A stretch of 64,000 nt of DNA, from NCBI GenBank assembly GCA_024403615.1, contig JAKSRM010000007.1, positions 1-64,000 on the forward strand. The letters are read 5' to 3'. The position numbers were made by a program, and so were the translations under genes. Below the pieces are notes generated by a model. It made no database searches. It was given only the letters and a program-made list of their open reading frames with translations, and was not told the origin of the DNA. This document shows positions 27,220 to 36,521 of this stretch, piece after piece. How positions within the stretch are numbered: the first letter of the stretch is position 1; each line of letters begins with the position of its first letter. Source of the DNA: Lachnospiraceae bacterium. GTDB taxonomy: Bacteria; Bacillota; Clostridia; Lachnospirales; Lachnospiraceae.

Positions 27220-28260
27220 CTACTCTATGATGCCTCCACCAACTACTAAGTCCCCTGCATACATTACCAGGGATTGTCCCGGAGCCGGCGCCCGTACGGG
27301 TTCGTCAAACTGTACCACCAATTTATCATCTACCAGAAGAACCATGGCCATGGTTTCATGCTGGGAATATCTTACTTTCGCGCTGACACGAATTGGAACA
27401 TTAATAGAGTCCATGCAAACCAGATTTACATTTCCTGCTACTACGTTTTTCTTAAATAAGCCATCGTTATCGCAAAGCACTACTTGATTGGTCTGTGGAA
27501 TTTTCGCACAAACATACATCGGTGCCGGAAGGCTTAAGCCCAGTCCTTTCCGCTGACCGATGGTGTAATGAACCAGTCCTTTATGCCGACCTAACACTTT
27601 TCCTGTCCGATCCACAAAATCTCCTGGCTGGAAAGCTGGACCAGTGGTATTTTCTTCCTTCTTTTCAATAAAAGCTGCGTAGTCTCCGTCTGGGATAAAG
27701 CAAATGTCCTGGCTTTCTTTCGCTTCTGCATTGGCAAATCCTGCCTCCCGGGCCATTTGACGAATTTCTTCTTTTGTATAATCGCCTAAAGGCATAATGA
27801 TTCTAGATAACTGTTCCTGGGTCAACTGATATAAAACGTAACTCTGATCCTTGCTGGCATCTTTTCCCTTCCGAATTACATAACGTCCATTGTCCGACAT
27901 TTCCACTTTTGCATAATGGCCGCTGGCTACATAATCGAAGCCCTCTTCTTCCGCATATTCCAAAAGGAGCTGGAACTTGCAGTTCTTATTGCAGTAAATA
28001 CATGGGTTTGGCGTAATGCATTTTTTGTAGGATTCCGTAAAATTCTTTACGACGGTATTCTTAAAATATTCTCTTTTATCTAACACGATGTGTTCGATTC
28101 CCAACTGAGCTGCCGTCTCTTTTGCACGAAGGATTTCTTCATTTTCTGCATCATGAAGAAGGAGGGTTGCTCCTACAATTTCATGTCCTTGGTTTTTCAG
28201 TATCATCGCAGCTGTGGTAGAATCTACGCCGCCGCTCATTGCCATTAAAATCTTACTCAT
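27220..28260 (-). CDS. mnmA: tRNA-specific 2-thiouridylase
   Basis: 346 aa from ATG 28260 (MSKILMAMSGGVDS); an ATG three codons upstream is also possible. It has the PP-loop SGGVDST, a first catalytic Cys in the NPCIYCN region and a second in SQDICFIPDGDY. It installs the 2-thio group on U34 of Lys, Glu and Gln tRNAs using sulfur relayed from a cysteine desulfurase. The start overlaps the end of mfd, indicating coupling. Confidence 0.95.
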   Translation of the reverse strand: MSKILMAMSGGVDSTTAAMILKNQGHEIVGATLLLHDAENEEILRAKETAAQLGIEHIVLDKREYFKNTVVKNFTESYKKCITPNPCIYCNKNCKFQLLLEYAEEEGFDYVASGHYAKVEMSDNGRYVIRKGKDASKDQSYVLYQLTQEQLSRIIMPLGDYTKEEIRQMAREAGFANAEAKESQDICFIPDGDYAAFIEKKEENTTGPAFQPGDFVDRTGKVLGRHKGLVHYTIGQRKGLGLSLPAPMYVCAKIPQTNQVVLCDNDGLFKKNVVAGNVNLVCMDSINVPIRVSAKVRYSQHETMAMVLLVDDKLVVQFDEPVRAPAPGQSLVMYAGDLVVGGGIIE

Positions 28261-31200
28261 CTGTTTCACCTTCCGTGCGAATAATTCCGCTCATTTTTGT
28301 AAAGAATTGAAGTAATGTATTCTGAACTTCCTCCATGCTATGAGGAATCGTTTTCGGTCGATATACAAAGTACGGCTGAGAATCTGCAACAAACTTCAAA
28401 ATGTTATTGTGCAGTCCCACGCCTTTTCCTTCATTGATTTCACTTAAGAATCCATGAAGTTTATAGGTATCGATTGGCGCCGTCTTCAACATGCTGATTT
28501 TGTATTCTTTCCGGTCTCCGGAAATTTCCGTAATATAGACTTCATGAGCTTTCGCCTTGATAATCGCAACGCTTAAGAGATTTTCCGTCACTTGTGGAAC
28601 CTCTCCAAACCGGTCCATTAACTCTGCCCGGATATCCTCTAAGTCTTCTCCGTTTACGATGGCAGAAATCTTTTTATACATGTTCAGCTTTTCATATTCG
28701 TTCTTGATGTAATCCGAAGGAATATAGCCGTCAATATCCAAATCTACGGTGGTTTCAAAATCGCCTAAAATATGCTCGCCCTTCAGCAAGGAAACCGCTT
28801 CATTTAACAGCTTACAATAAAGCTCGTAGCCTACGGCTTCCATATGGCCGGATTGTTCTGCTCCTAAAACGTTTCCAGCGCCACGGATTTCTAGATCTCT
28901 CATGGCAATCTTAATGCCACTTCCTAAATCAGAAAATTCGCGGATGGCTTTCAAACGGTTTTCTGCCACTTCCCTTAAAATTTTATCCCGGCGATACATA
29001 AGGAAGGCATAAGCCGTCCGGTTGGCTCTTCCTACCCGGCCTCGTAACTGATACAGCTGGGAAAGTCCGTAACGGTCGGAATCATGAACGATAATGGTAT
29101 TTACGTTGGAAATATCCATACCCGTTTCAATAATGGTGGTAGAAACCAGAACGTCAATATCTCCCGCGATAAAGTCTTCCATAATGTTTTCCAGTTCTCT
29201 GGAAGACATTTTTCCATGAGCATAGGCTACATTCAGATCCGGTACCATTTCCTGGATATGGCCTGCAACTACATCAATGTTATTGGTAAAGTTATATACG
29301 TAATAAACCTGTCCGCCTCGTCTGGCTTCGCGAAGAATAGCTTCTTTTACCGCTTCTTCCGAATATTCCAATACATAGGTCTGAATCGGCACACGGTCTA
29401 CCGGAGGCTCCGTTAAAATACTCATGTCACGAATGCCAGCCAGAGACATATGCAAGGTTCTTGGAATCGGCGTAGCGCTTAAGGTCAAAACGTCTACATC
29501 TTTTCGAATCTGTTTTATTTTTTCTTTATGGGAAACGCCGAAGCGTTGTTCTTCATCAATAATCAAAAGACCTAAGTCTTTAAATTCTATATCTTTGCTT
29601 AAGAGACGATGGGTTCCAATGACAATATCCACCATTCCCTTTTTCATGTCTGCAACGACTTTTTTCTGCTCCCCGGCAGTTACAAAACGGGACAGCATTT
29701 TTACAACCACTGGATAGTTGGCCATGCGTCGTACGAAAGTGTTGTAATGCTGCTGAGCAAGAATGGTAGTCGGAACTAAGAAGGCAACCTGTTTTCCTTC
29801 CTGAACGGCCTTGAAAGCTGCTCGAATGGCAACTTCCGTTTTTCCAAACCCAACGTCGCCACAGATAAGACGGTCCATGATTTTCGAAGACTCCATGTCT
29901 TCCTTTACCGCCTCGATGGCCCGTAACTGGTCATCGGTCTCTTCGAATTCAAACTCGTCTTCAAACTCCCGCTGCCATACGGTGTCCGGCATATAACGGT
30001 AGCCCTGCTTTGCCTGGCGTACCGCATACAACCGTACCAATTCTGCTGCAATATCCTTTACGGCAGAACGGACTTTGGCTTTGGTGTTATTCCATTCTTT
30101 TCCTCCCAGCTTGTTGATTTTCGGCTTCGTACCTTCCGCGCTGGAATATTTTTGTATTTTATCGAACTGGGTGGCAAGGACATACAAAGACGCATTATTG
30201 GCATAATCAATCTTCATGTAGTCTTTTTCCACGCCATCCATGGTCATTCGCTCAATGCCTCGGTAAACGCCGACCCCATGATGTTCATGAACTACATAAT
30301 CGCCGATACTTAAATCTGTAAAGTCTTTAATCGGATCGCCGGAGTATCTTCTTCTCTTCTTTCGGTTCTTTCGCCGTGCGCCAAAAATATCGACTTCTGT
30401 AATCACCGAGCTATGAATTTCCGGATACTCGAAACCAGTGCGGATATTGCCTACGCTTACCTGCAGTTCCACACCGTTATCCCGTAATTCATTCTGCAGA
30501 CGTTCTGCACGAATCTGACTGGCTGTATACAGATATACGGTCCAGTTTTGCTCCTTATATCGTTTCAGGTCATTGATCAGCTCTTCAAATCGTCCGTTAT
30601 AGGAAGGAATATTCCGAGTCTTTACAAAGAATTTCTCATCTTCCGGAAGTTCCTCACAAGCCGTATCCAACATAGAGAACAGAAGGCAGGTTCGTTTTTG
30701 GAACTCCTCCGGTAGAGTTTCATCAAACAGGAACTGGTCGAAAACTTTCGCCGGTTCATCAAAAATGTATAAGGTGTTCTCTGGGAAATAATCGAAGAAG
30801 GTCGCAGAATTTCCTTTTTCACCTCCTGGGAAAACAGTAAATTCCTCTACGGTTTCGATAGACCGTTGACTCTCCACATCGAACATTTTGATTTTTTCTA
30901 CTTCATCGCCCCATAAATCGATACGGAAGGGAGCATCCTGAGTATATGGGAAAATGTCGATAATATTGCCTCGCAAGGAGAACTCGCCATGGGCGCCTAC
31001 CTGAGACTCATTTTCATAGCCTAACTCTACTAAGCGTTTTGCCAACTCCTCCATGTTTACCGTATCGCCGGTTTTGATGGTAATCAGGTCTTTGGAAATT
31101 TCCCGGAAGGAAGAGAGTTCCTCGGAGAAGGCATCCAAGGTCGTGATGACCGTCAGATTCTCTTTATCAAAAAGGCGTTTTGTAATTTCCAACCGTTGTT

Positions 31201-31474
31201 CCGAAAGATAAGTTCCACGAATATCCGCTTTGTCAAATACTGGATCCTTAGCGGGATAATACACGCCGTTGTCATCAAAGGCTTTATAGGAAGAAAGGAT
31301 GTCCATGGCTTTTGGCTCATCAAAAGTAATGATGACTTTTGCATCAAAGCCATCACCTAACTGCCATATCATATGCTCCATCTGGGATGGAACGCATCCA
31401 GTTACCCGAATCATTCCCGTTCCCAAGGCAGATTTTATTTCGTTAAATACTTTCAGCCCTTTCAGGTCAAACAT
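28253..31474 (-). CDS. mfd: Transcription-repair coupling factor
   Basis: 1073 aa, somewhat shorter than E. coli Mfd (1148). It has an N-terminal UvrB-like region, a CarD-like RNA-polymerase interaction domain (GDYVVHEHHGVGVYRGIERM), a RecG-like translocase (Walker A GDVGFGKT, DEEQRFG box) and the C-terminal D7 domain. It removes RNA polymerase stalled at lesions and recruits UvrA. It is the second gene after pth, the order found in many Firmicutes. Confidence 0.97.
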   Translation of the reverse strand: MFDLKGLKVFNEIKSALGTGMIRVTGCVPSQMEHMIWQLGDGFDAKVIITFDEPKAMDILSSYKAFDDNGVYYPAKDPVFDKADIRGTYLSEQRLEITKRLFDKENLTVITTLDAFSEELSSFREISKDLITIKTGDTVNMEELAKRLVELGYENESQVGAHGEFSLRGNIIDIFPYTQDAPFRIDLWGDEVEKIKMFDVESQRSIETVEEFTVFPGGEKGNSATFFDYFPENTLYIFDEPAKVFDQFLFDETLPEEFQKRTCLLFSMLDTACEELPEDEKFFVKTRNIPSYNGRFEELINDLKRYKEQNWTVYLYTASQIRAERLQNELRDNGVELQVSVGNIRTGFEYPEIHSSVITEVDIFGARRKNRKKRRRYSGDPIKDFTDLSIGDYVVHEHHGVGVYRGIERMTMDGVEKDYMKIDYANNASLYVLATQFDKIQKYSSAEGTKPKINKLGGKEWNNTKAKVRSAVKDIAAELVRLYAVRQAKQGYRYMPDTVWQREFEDEFEFEETDDQLRAIEAVKEDMESSKIMDRLICGDVGFGKTEVAIRAAFKAVQEGKQVAFLVPTTILAQQHYNTFVRRMANYPVVVKMLSRFVTAGEQKKVVADMKKGMVDIVIGTHRLLSKDIEFKDLGLLIIDEEQRFGVSHKEKIKQIRKDVDVLTLSATPIPRTLHMSLAGIRDMSILTEPPVDRVPIQTYVLEYSEEAVKEAILREARRGGQVYYVYNFTNNIDVVAGHIQEMVPDLNVAYAHGKMSSRELENIMEDFIAGDIDVLVSTTIIETGMDISNVNTIIVHDSDRYGLSQLYQLRGRVGRANRTAYAFLMYRRDKILREVAENRLKAIREFSDLGSGIKIAMRDLEIRGAGNVLGAEQSGHMEAVGYELYCKLLNEAVSLLKGEHILGDFETTVDLDIDGYIPSDYIKNEYEKLNMYKKISAIVNGEDLEDIRAELMDRFGEVPQVTENLLSVAIIKAKAHEVYITEISGDRKEYKISMLKTAPIDTYKLHGFLSEINEGKGVGLHNNILKFVADSQPYFVYRPKTIPHSMEEVQNTLLQFFTKMSGIIRTEGETDE

Positions 31475-31481
31475 TCTTTTC

Positions 31482-32042
31482 TTACCCGTTATATTTATTC
31501 ATGGCAATATCGCAGCCGTCTGTAACTACCGCCTTGGCCGCTTTCGCTGCTCGATCCATGGCATCTTCTACCTGGGCCCGATCCTCCTTAGAAAACCGGC
31601 CCAGAACATAATTAATCATATCGATTTCTTCTGGGCGATGGCCAATGCCTACCCGGATACGGCAGAACTCTTCACTGCCAACCTGGGCAATGATGCTCTT
31701 CATGCCATTATGTCCGCCCGCGCTTCCTTTTTTACGGATTCTCAAACGGCCCACATCCAAATCTACGTCGTCATAAATAACCACCAATTTGGAAACATCA
31801 ATTTTATAGAAATGCATAATGGCACGGATGGCATTTCCGCTTAAATTCATGAACGTGAGAGGTTTTACCAACAGGACTTTTTCACTGCCAATCATGGTCT
31901 TTCCTACCAGCGCCTTAAAGATGGATTTTCCCATAGTTACGCCCAGGTCCTTTGCCAGTAGATCAATGGTGTCAAAACCTACGTTATGTCTCGTTTTTTC
32001 ATATTTATCAGTAGGATTTCCAAGTCCTGCAATAATGTACAT
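31482..32042 (-). CDS. pth: Peptidyl-tRNA hydrolase
   Basis: 186 aa. The catalytic His19 and Asn20 lie in KTRHNVGFD, with N9 in GLGNP, and the second active-site segment is VIYDDVDL. It frees tRNA from drop-off peptidyl-tRNA. It is the first gene of the seven-gene minus-strand operon that ends with the ABC-F gene, behind a near-consensus promoter, and is divergent from spoVG. Confidence 0.96.
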   Translation of the reverse strand: MYIIAGLGNPTDKYEKTRHNVGFDTIDLLAKDLGVTMGKSIFKALVGKTMIGSEKVLLVKPLTFMNLSGNAIRAIMHFYKIDVSKLVVIYDDVDLDVGRLRIRKKGSAGGHNGMKSIIAQVGSEEFCRIRVGIGHRPEEIDMINYVLGRFSKEDRAQVEDAMDRAAKAAKAVVTDGCDIAMNKYNG

Positions 32043-32089
32043 GGTCAGCGCCTCTTCTATAAAAATATATATTTTTCCTTATTATACAG

Positions 32090-32118
32090 ATTATATAGGC
32101 AAACAGTAGTCCTTGCAA
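32090..32118 (-). promoter_or_regulatory. Promoter of the pth-mfd operon
   Basis: On the minus strand: TTGCAA (32113-32118), a 17-base spacer and a perfect TATAAT (32090-32095). A second TATAAT lies 9 bases further on (32081-32086). Confidence 0.7.
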
Positions 32119-32232
32119 CAAAAACGGGGGCTGAAAAATCTTATAAATATTTTTAAAATTTCACTAATTATGCATTTTTTATAAACATTTTTAGAACTTT
32201 TTCCGCCCTACTTTTTTTTTGATTTTCTCGCG

Positions 32233-32241
32233 TGGTATAAT
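32233..32241 (+). promoter_or_regulatory. Extended -10 promoter of spoVG
   Basis: TGG plus a perfect TATAAT (32236-32241). The -35 region is a T tract with no clear hexamer. No good sigma-H match, as known at B. subtilis spoVG, is apparent. The predicted leader is about 38 nt. Confidence 0.5.
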
Positions 32242-32285
32242 CCGTCCAACATTGGTATAGTATGCCAATAGAGAGGAATGAAAAT

Positions 32286-32567
32286 ATGGAGATCACTGAT
32301 GTAAGAGTAAGAATGGTCACCAAGGAAGGCAAGATGAAAGCGGTTGCATCCATCACTTTGGATTCACAATTCGCAATCCATGACATTAAGATTATCGACG
32401 GAGAAAAAGGATTATTCATTGCTATGCCTAGCAGAAAAACTCAGGACGGCGAGTATCGCGACATTGCTCATCCTATCAACACCGAAACACGCGATCGCAT
32501 CCAGCGTATCATCCTCGAAAGATACGAAGAAGAAGCTGCTAAAAACCCAGAAGGCACAGAATTCTAA
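32286..32567 (+). CDS. spoVG: SpoVG, septation/sporulation regulatory protein
   Basis: 93 aa from ATG 32286 ([11 protein letters not shown]), with GAGAGGA upstream; an in-frame ATG at 32262 is less likely. The conserved core [19 protein letters not shown] and the DIAHPIN segment match SpoVG throughout. It is a small nucleic-acid-binding regulator affecting sporulation, capsule and division. In Bacillus it sits beside prs, pth and mfd, and all four genes occur here within 10 kb in a rearranged order. Confidence 0.96.
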   Translation: MEITDVRVRMVTKEGKMKAVASITLDSQFAIHDIKIIDGEKGLFIAMPSRKTQDGEYRDIAHPINTETRDRIQRIILERYEEEAAKNPEGTEF

Positions 32568-32599
32568 GTACTCAAAAAAGAAAAAAAGAAGAATGATGA

Positions 32600-32624
32600 G
32601 CGGCACTTGTTGCCGCCATTTTTC
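32600..32624 (+). terminator. Terminator of spoVG
   Basis: A 6-bp GC-rich stem (32600-32605 with 32611-32616) followed by CATTTTTC. The -35 of the murC promoter begins at the next base. Confidence 0.75.
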
Positions 32625-32653
32625 TTGTAAACGGCCTTTATTTTTGTTATAAT
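32625..32653 (+). promoter_or_regulatory. murC promoter immediately before the start codon
   Basis: TTGTAA (32625-32630), a 17-base spacer and a perfect TATAAT (32648-32653) with an extended -10 TGT. The expected start site is about 32660, two bases from the murC ATG. Confidence 0.6.
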
Positions 32654-32661
32654 TTTGTATC

Positions 32662-34041
32662 ATGAAAACAATAGATTTTGAACAAAAACAACACATTCAT
32701 TTTATTGGAATCGGCGGCATCAGCATGAGCGCTCTGGCTCATATTCTCTTAGCCCGCGGATTTCAGGTAACCGGTTCAGATTCTAAGGAAAGCGACCTGA
32801 CAAAGGAGCTGGCATCGCTTGGCGCAGTTATCTATATTGGCCAATCTAAAGACAACATCTCTAAAGACATCGACCTTATCGTATATACAGCTGCAATTTC
32901 AAAAGAAAACCCTGAACTGGTTCGTGCACAGGAACTGGGCATTGAAGCCATGACCCGTGCGGACTTTTTAGGCTTACTGATGAAGAACTACGAAACTGCA
33001 ATCTGCGTTTCCGGAACTCACGGTAAAACTACCACCACTTCCCTTATTTCCCAGATTCTGATTGATGCAGAAACGGATCCTACAGTTATGGTAGGCGGCA
33101 TCCTTCCGGCAATCGGTGGAAATATCCGTATTGGTAAATCCGGTAATTTCATTACCGAAGCTTGTGAGTATACCAACAGTTTCCTGTCCTTCTTCCCGAC
33201 AACCGAAATTATCTTAAACGTACAGGCAGATCATCTGGATTTCTTTAAAGACCTGGATGATATCCGTGCTAGTTTTAAGAGATATACCCGCCTGCTTCCA
33301 GACGATGGCGTACTGGTTATTAACGGCGATATTGACAATCTTTCCTACTTTACAGACGGTCTGAAGTGCAGAATCCTTACCTTCTCCTTGAAGGGAAATG
33401 GTGATTTCACGGCTGCCAACATTTCTTATAATGAAACCGCCTGTGCAGAATTTGATGTTCTTTATAAGGGAGAGAACATCACCCACTGCAAGCTCCTGCT
33501 TCCAGGCGAGCATAATATTTATAATGCGCTGGCTGCTTTTGCTTGTGTTTACAGTTTAGGACTTCCTTTAGAAAAGGCTGCAGACTCCATCGGTTCCTTT
33601 ACTGGTGTTGACCGTAGATTCCAGGTAAAAGGAGTTGTAGACGGCTATACCATCATCGATGATTATGCCCATCATCCAGATGAAATCCGTGCAACCCTTA
33701 CCGCAGCTCGGAACTATCCACATAAGAAATTATGGGTTACTTTCCAGCCTCATACCTACACCAGAACCCAGGCGTTCTTAGATGAATTTGCGGATGCTTT
33801 AAGTCTGGCAGACGCTGTGGTTCTTGCAGATATTTATGCGGCAAGAGAGGTGAATACCATCGGAGTTTCTTCGGAAGATATTCAGCAGAGAATCCTCAAA
33901 AATGGCAAGGAAGCATATTATTTCCCAACCTTCGGAGAAATTGAAGAATTTTTGAAAAAAAATTGTTCCAACGGTGATGTGTTGATAACTATGGGAGCCG
34001 GAGACGTGTATTTAGTAGGGGAAAACCTACTTTCCAAATAG
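32662..34041 (+). CDS. murC: UDP-N-acetylmuramate--L-alanine ligase
   Basis: 459 aa. The N-terminal Rossmann motif HFIGIGGISMSALA, the Mur ligase P-loop GTHGKTTTT, and DDYAHHPDEI in the C-terminal domain are intact. It adds L-alanine to UDP-MurNAc using ATP. The ATG fits the family start, but there is no SD and the -10 box ends only eight bases before it, so the mRNA may be effectively leaderless. DnaA-like boxes begin at the base after its stop codon. Confidence 0.96.
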   Translation: MKTIDFEQKQHIHFIGIGGISMSALAHILLARGFQVTGSDSKESDLTKELASLGAVIYIGQSKDNISKDIDLIVYTAAISKENPELVRAQELGIEAMTRADFLGLLMKNYETAICVSGTHGKTTTTSLISQILIDAETDPTVMVGGILPAIGGNIRIGKSGNFITEACEYTNSFLSFFPTTEIILNVQADHLDFFKDLDDIRASFKRYTRLLPDDGVLVINGDIDNLSYFTDGLKCRILTFSLKGNGDFTAANISYNETACAEFDVLYKGENITHCKLLLPGEHNIYNALAAFACVYSLGLPLEKAADSIGSFTGVDRRFQVKGVVDGYTIIDDYAHHPDEIRATLTAARNYPHKKLWVTFQPHTYTRTQAFLDEFADALSLADAVVLADIYAAREVNTIGVSSEDIQQRILKNGKEAYYFPTFGEIEEFLKKNCSNGDVLITMGAGDVYLVGENLLSK

Positions 34042-34208
34042 TTATCCACAGTATCCACAAAATTTCTGGATTATTTCCGTAAACCCTGATTTGGATAAAA
34101 AAATTGTAATTTAGCACTTGACATGCACTATTTAAGCCACTCTTCGGGAGTGGCTTTTTTGTACTTTTTTTCGACCCTATTTTATCCACTTTATCCACAC
34201 TATCCACA
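34042..34208 (+). promoter_or_regulatory. Two tandem DnaA-box arrays
   Basis: Array A: TTATCCACA (34042-34050, perfect) directly followed by GTATCCACA (34051-34059). Array B: TTATCCACT (34182-34190), TTATCCACA (34191-34199, perfect) and CTATCCACA (34200-34208), also head-to-tail without gaps. A reverse near-match (TTATCCAAA) lies at 34090-34098. The consensus DnaA box is TTATNCACA. The AT-rich stretch and the murC terminator lie between arrays. The arrays precede a dnaD-dnaI-like operon, so DnaA control of primosome genes is likely. Confidence 0.75.
34134..34160 (+). terminator. Terminator of murC
   Basis: A perfect 9-bp stem (34134-34142 with 34148-34156), loop TTCGG, then a T run. It lies between the two DnaA-box arrays. 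Confidence 0.9.
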
Positions 34209-34245
34209 TTATAAGGTCCGTTGCCATTGGGCCCTTTTGCCCCTA

Positions 34246-34274
34246 TTTTCAAATCAAAATTTGTGTGATATAGT
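34246..34274 (+). promoter_or_regulatory. Candidate promoter of the dnaD-dnaI-prs unit
   Basis: TTTTCA (34246-34251), a 17-base spacer and TATAGT (34269-34274) with an extended -10 TGA. It starts about 40 bases after the second DnaA-box array and would give a leader of about 114 nt. I see no known riboswitch in that leader (34281-34394). Confidence 0.5.
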
Positions 34275-34394
34275 CCACCTACACTTGAATGAAAACTGAT
34301 CATTCCCGGTGTTGTATTACAGCCTTTACCCGCTCGTATTACGCACCTGGAGTGAGGTTTTCCGGGGTGTTTATGGGATTGGAGTTTTATTTGA

Positions 34395-35555
34395 ATGAGC
34401 AATTTTAAGTTACAACAAGAAGGATATACAAGCACCACCAGTATTCCGAACTGCTTTATTGAAAAATATATGCCAAAGGCTGCCGGTGAGTTTGTAAAAA
34501 TCTATATCTACCTTCTGAAGTGTCTTTCAGAAAATCAGTCAGAGCTGTCTATTTCTAAAATCGCAGATGCTTTTGACGACTCTGAAAAAGACGTTACTCG
34601 TGCCCTCAAATACTGGGAGCGCAAGGGCCTTCTGAAGCTTGAATTTGACGATAAAACTTTGGTATCCCTTCAGCTTATTTCCGCAGCGGAAATGGATGGA
34701 GATTCTAAGGAATCTGTTGCTCAGGAAGCAAAAGAAGAGGTATCCTCCAGCGATGTTGTTACTACGATTGTACGAGATGAAGTTTCTGTTACTCCAGATG
34801 CTTCTCTCTCTGCTAACGACTCCGAAAAAAATACTCTTACTTTTGAAAAGAAACAGTATTCCAAAGAAGAGATCAATGCGTTCTCCCAACAGGAAGATAT
34901 CTACCAGCTCATATTTATCATTGAACGATATACGGGCCATGCTCTTACAGGAACGGATATGAATACTATATTCTTCTTCTATGACACCTTACAGATGTCG
35001 GTAGATCTGATTGAATATCTGTTTGAATATTGCGTAACCCTGGGTAAGAAAAGTATGAGATACATTGAAACAGTGGCGATTAGCTGGGCTGAAAGAGGTA
35101 TCAAAACCGTTAGCGCAGCCAAAACCCTGAACGCCATCTATTCCGACAACTGCTATTCGGTACTGAAAGCTTTTGGTCTTACTGGAAGGCAGCCGGCTAA
35201 GAGCGAGGTTGAATATGTTTCTACCTGGTCACTGTCCTACGGTTACACTCTGGAGTTAATTTTGGAAGCATGTAATCGGACCATAAAAACCATTCACCAG
35301 CCAAGCTTCGAATATGCAGATTCGATTCTCCGCAGATGGAAAGCCAGTGGAGTAAAGTCCATGGATGATGTAAAAGCCCTGGATGAAAAACGAGAAAAAG
35401 CTGTGGCAAAAGCTGAAAATATAGCAAGCAAGAAGAATTATGACGGTACCGGTAATAAATCGGCTGCCGACCGTCCTTCTTCCAACAAATTTACGAAATT
35501 TGACCAGCGCACCTACGACTACGATGCCCTGGAAGAAAAACTGTTTAATTCATGA
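34395..35555 (+). CDS. DnaD-domain replication initiation protein
   Basis: 386 aa. The N-terminal ~85 residues form a winged-helix-like domain (STTSIPNCFIEKYMPKAAG; DVTRALKYWERKGLL). An acidic, low-complexity linker (about 100-150) follows, then two consecutive DnaB_2/DnaD C-terminal-like helical modules (about 150-220 and 230-325; the second has SYGYTLELILEACNRTI and ILRRWKASGVKSMDDV). In Firmicutes, DnaD and DnaB proteins bridge DnaA and the helicase loader at origins and restart sites. Its stop overlaps the next ATG (ATGA), so the two products are coupled. SD is GGAG. Confidence 0.88.
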   Translation: MSNFKLQQEGYTSTTSIPNCFIEKYMPKAAGEFVKIYIYLLKCLSENQSELSISKIADAFDDSEKDVTRALKYWERKGLLKLEFDDKTLVSLQLISAAEMDGDSKESVAQEAKEEVSSSDVVTTIVRDEVSVTPDASLSANDSEKNTLTFEKKQYSKEEINAFSQQEDIYQLIFIIERYTGHALTGTDMNTIFFFYDTLQMSVDLIEYLFEYCVTLGKKSMRYIETVAISWAERGIKTVSAAKTLNAIYSDNCYSVLKAFGLTGRQPAKSEVEYVSTWSLSYGYTLELILEACNRTIKTIHQPSFEYADSILRRWKASGVKSMDDVKALDEKREKAVAKAENIASKKNYDGTGNKSAADRPSSNKFTKFDQRTYDYDALEEKLFNS

Positions 35556-36520
35556 TTTCACGAACTGCTTTTGAAAACATATTAAAAGAATATGACGCAA
35601 AGCAGCTGGCATCCCAAAGAGACCTTCAGGAGCGCCGGGAGATGATTGACCGTCAAGTTCCCCGGCTGAAGGAAATCGATAAGGAAATCGCTGCTCTGTC
35701 TGTGGAAAAAGCGATCCGCAGAATCCGGGGCGGTTCTTTGGATAGTTACTATGAAAAGATGGATGGCTTAAAAGAAGAAAAAGCCTCTCTTCTAGCTCTG
35801 TCCGGTTTTTCCTTAGAAGACTTAGAGCCACGCTATGAATGTTCCAAATGTAAGGATACCGGTTACATTGGCAACGAATTATGCAGCTGTTTTAAAAGCC
35901 GCATTACGGATGTGCTCTACGATCAGTCCAACATCAAGGAAATTCTAAAGGATGAGAATTTTAATACCTTCTTCTTTAAGTACTACCCTACCGGACCGGC
36001 TCTGGAGAATGCAGAAAAAGCCGTAGAGGCTGCCAAAGCTTTTGTCCGGGACTTTGATAAGGGCCCTTCCAACCTCTTCATTTCCGGAAACACCGGTGTT
36101 GGAAAAACCTTCCTTACCAACTGTATTGCTAAGGACCTTATCGATAAAGGATATTTTGTGGTTTATTTATCCGCGATTCGTTTATTTGATATATTATCAG
36201 ATGCTGCGTTTGGTTCCGGAAAGGCCGAAACAGACTCTGTATCTGCTGATTATATGAAAAAAATAATTTATAATTCTGACCTACTTGTTATTGACGATTT
36301 AGGTACCGAGATGGTAAACTCTTTTACTAGCACACAGTTGTTTAACTGCGTAAATGAGAGACTGCTGAAGGACAAACATACCATCATTTCTACCAATTTC
36401 TCATTGAAGCAATTACAGGAAAACTATTCCGAAAGACTTGTTTCCAGAATAGTTAGCCGATACACCTTAATCCGGTTACTCGGCGACGATATCAGAATGA
36501 AGAAAAAGTTGGAGGCTTAA
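35552..36520 (+). CDS. DnaI/DnaC-like helicase loader ATPase
   Basis: 322 aa. A helical N-terminus is followed by a zinc-binding cluster C97-x2-C100-x10-C111-x-C113, as in Bacillus DnaI. The AAA+ domain has Walker A GNTGVGKT (179-186), Walker B LLVIDDLG (244-251) and a sensor region with TIISTNFSL. It should load the replicative DnaB-type helicase with help from the DnaD-like protein encoded just upstream. prs starts one base after its stop. Confidence 0.9.
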   Translation: MISRTAFENILKEYDAKQLASQRDLQERREMIDRQVPRLKEIDKEIAALSVEKAIRRIRGGSLDSYYEKMDGLKEEKASLLALSGFSLEDLEPRYECSKCKDTGYIGNELCSCFKSRITDVLYDQSNIKEILKDENFNTFFFKYYPTGPALENAEKAVEAAKAFVRDFDKGPSNLFISGNTGVGKTFLTNCIAKDLIDKGYFVVYLSAIRLFDILSDAAFGSGKAETDSVSADYMKKIIYNSDLLVIDDLGTEMVNSFTSTQLFNCVNERLLKDKHTIISTNFSLKQLQENYSERLVSRIVSRYTLIRLLGDDIRMKKKLEA

Positions 36521-36521
36521 C

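Noticed and set aside
34118..34123. Perfect TTGACA between the two DnaA-box arrays, as a promoter
   Set aside because: No -10-like sequence lies 16-18 bases downstream; the murC terminator stem is there instead.
34042..34394. Main chromosomal origin (oriC)
   Set aside because: Box arrays and an AT-rich stretch are present, but dnaA, dnaN and rpmH are absent and gene strand bias does not switch at this point. Kept as a regulatory or titration site.
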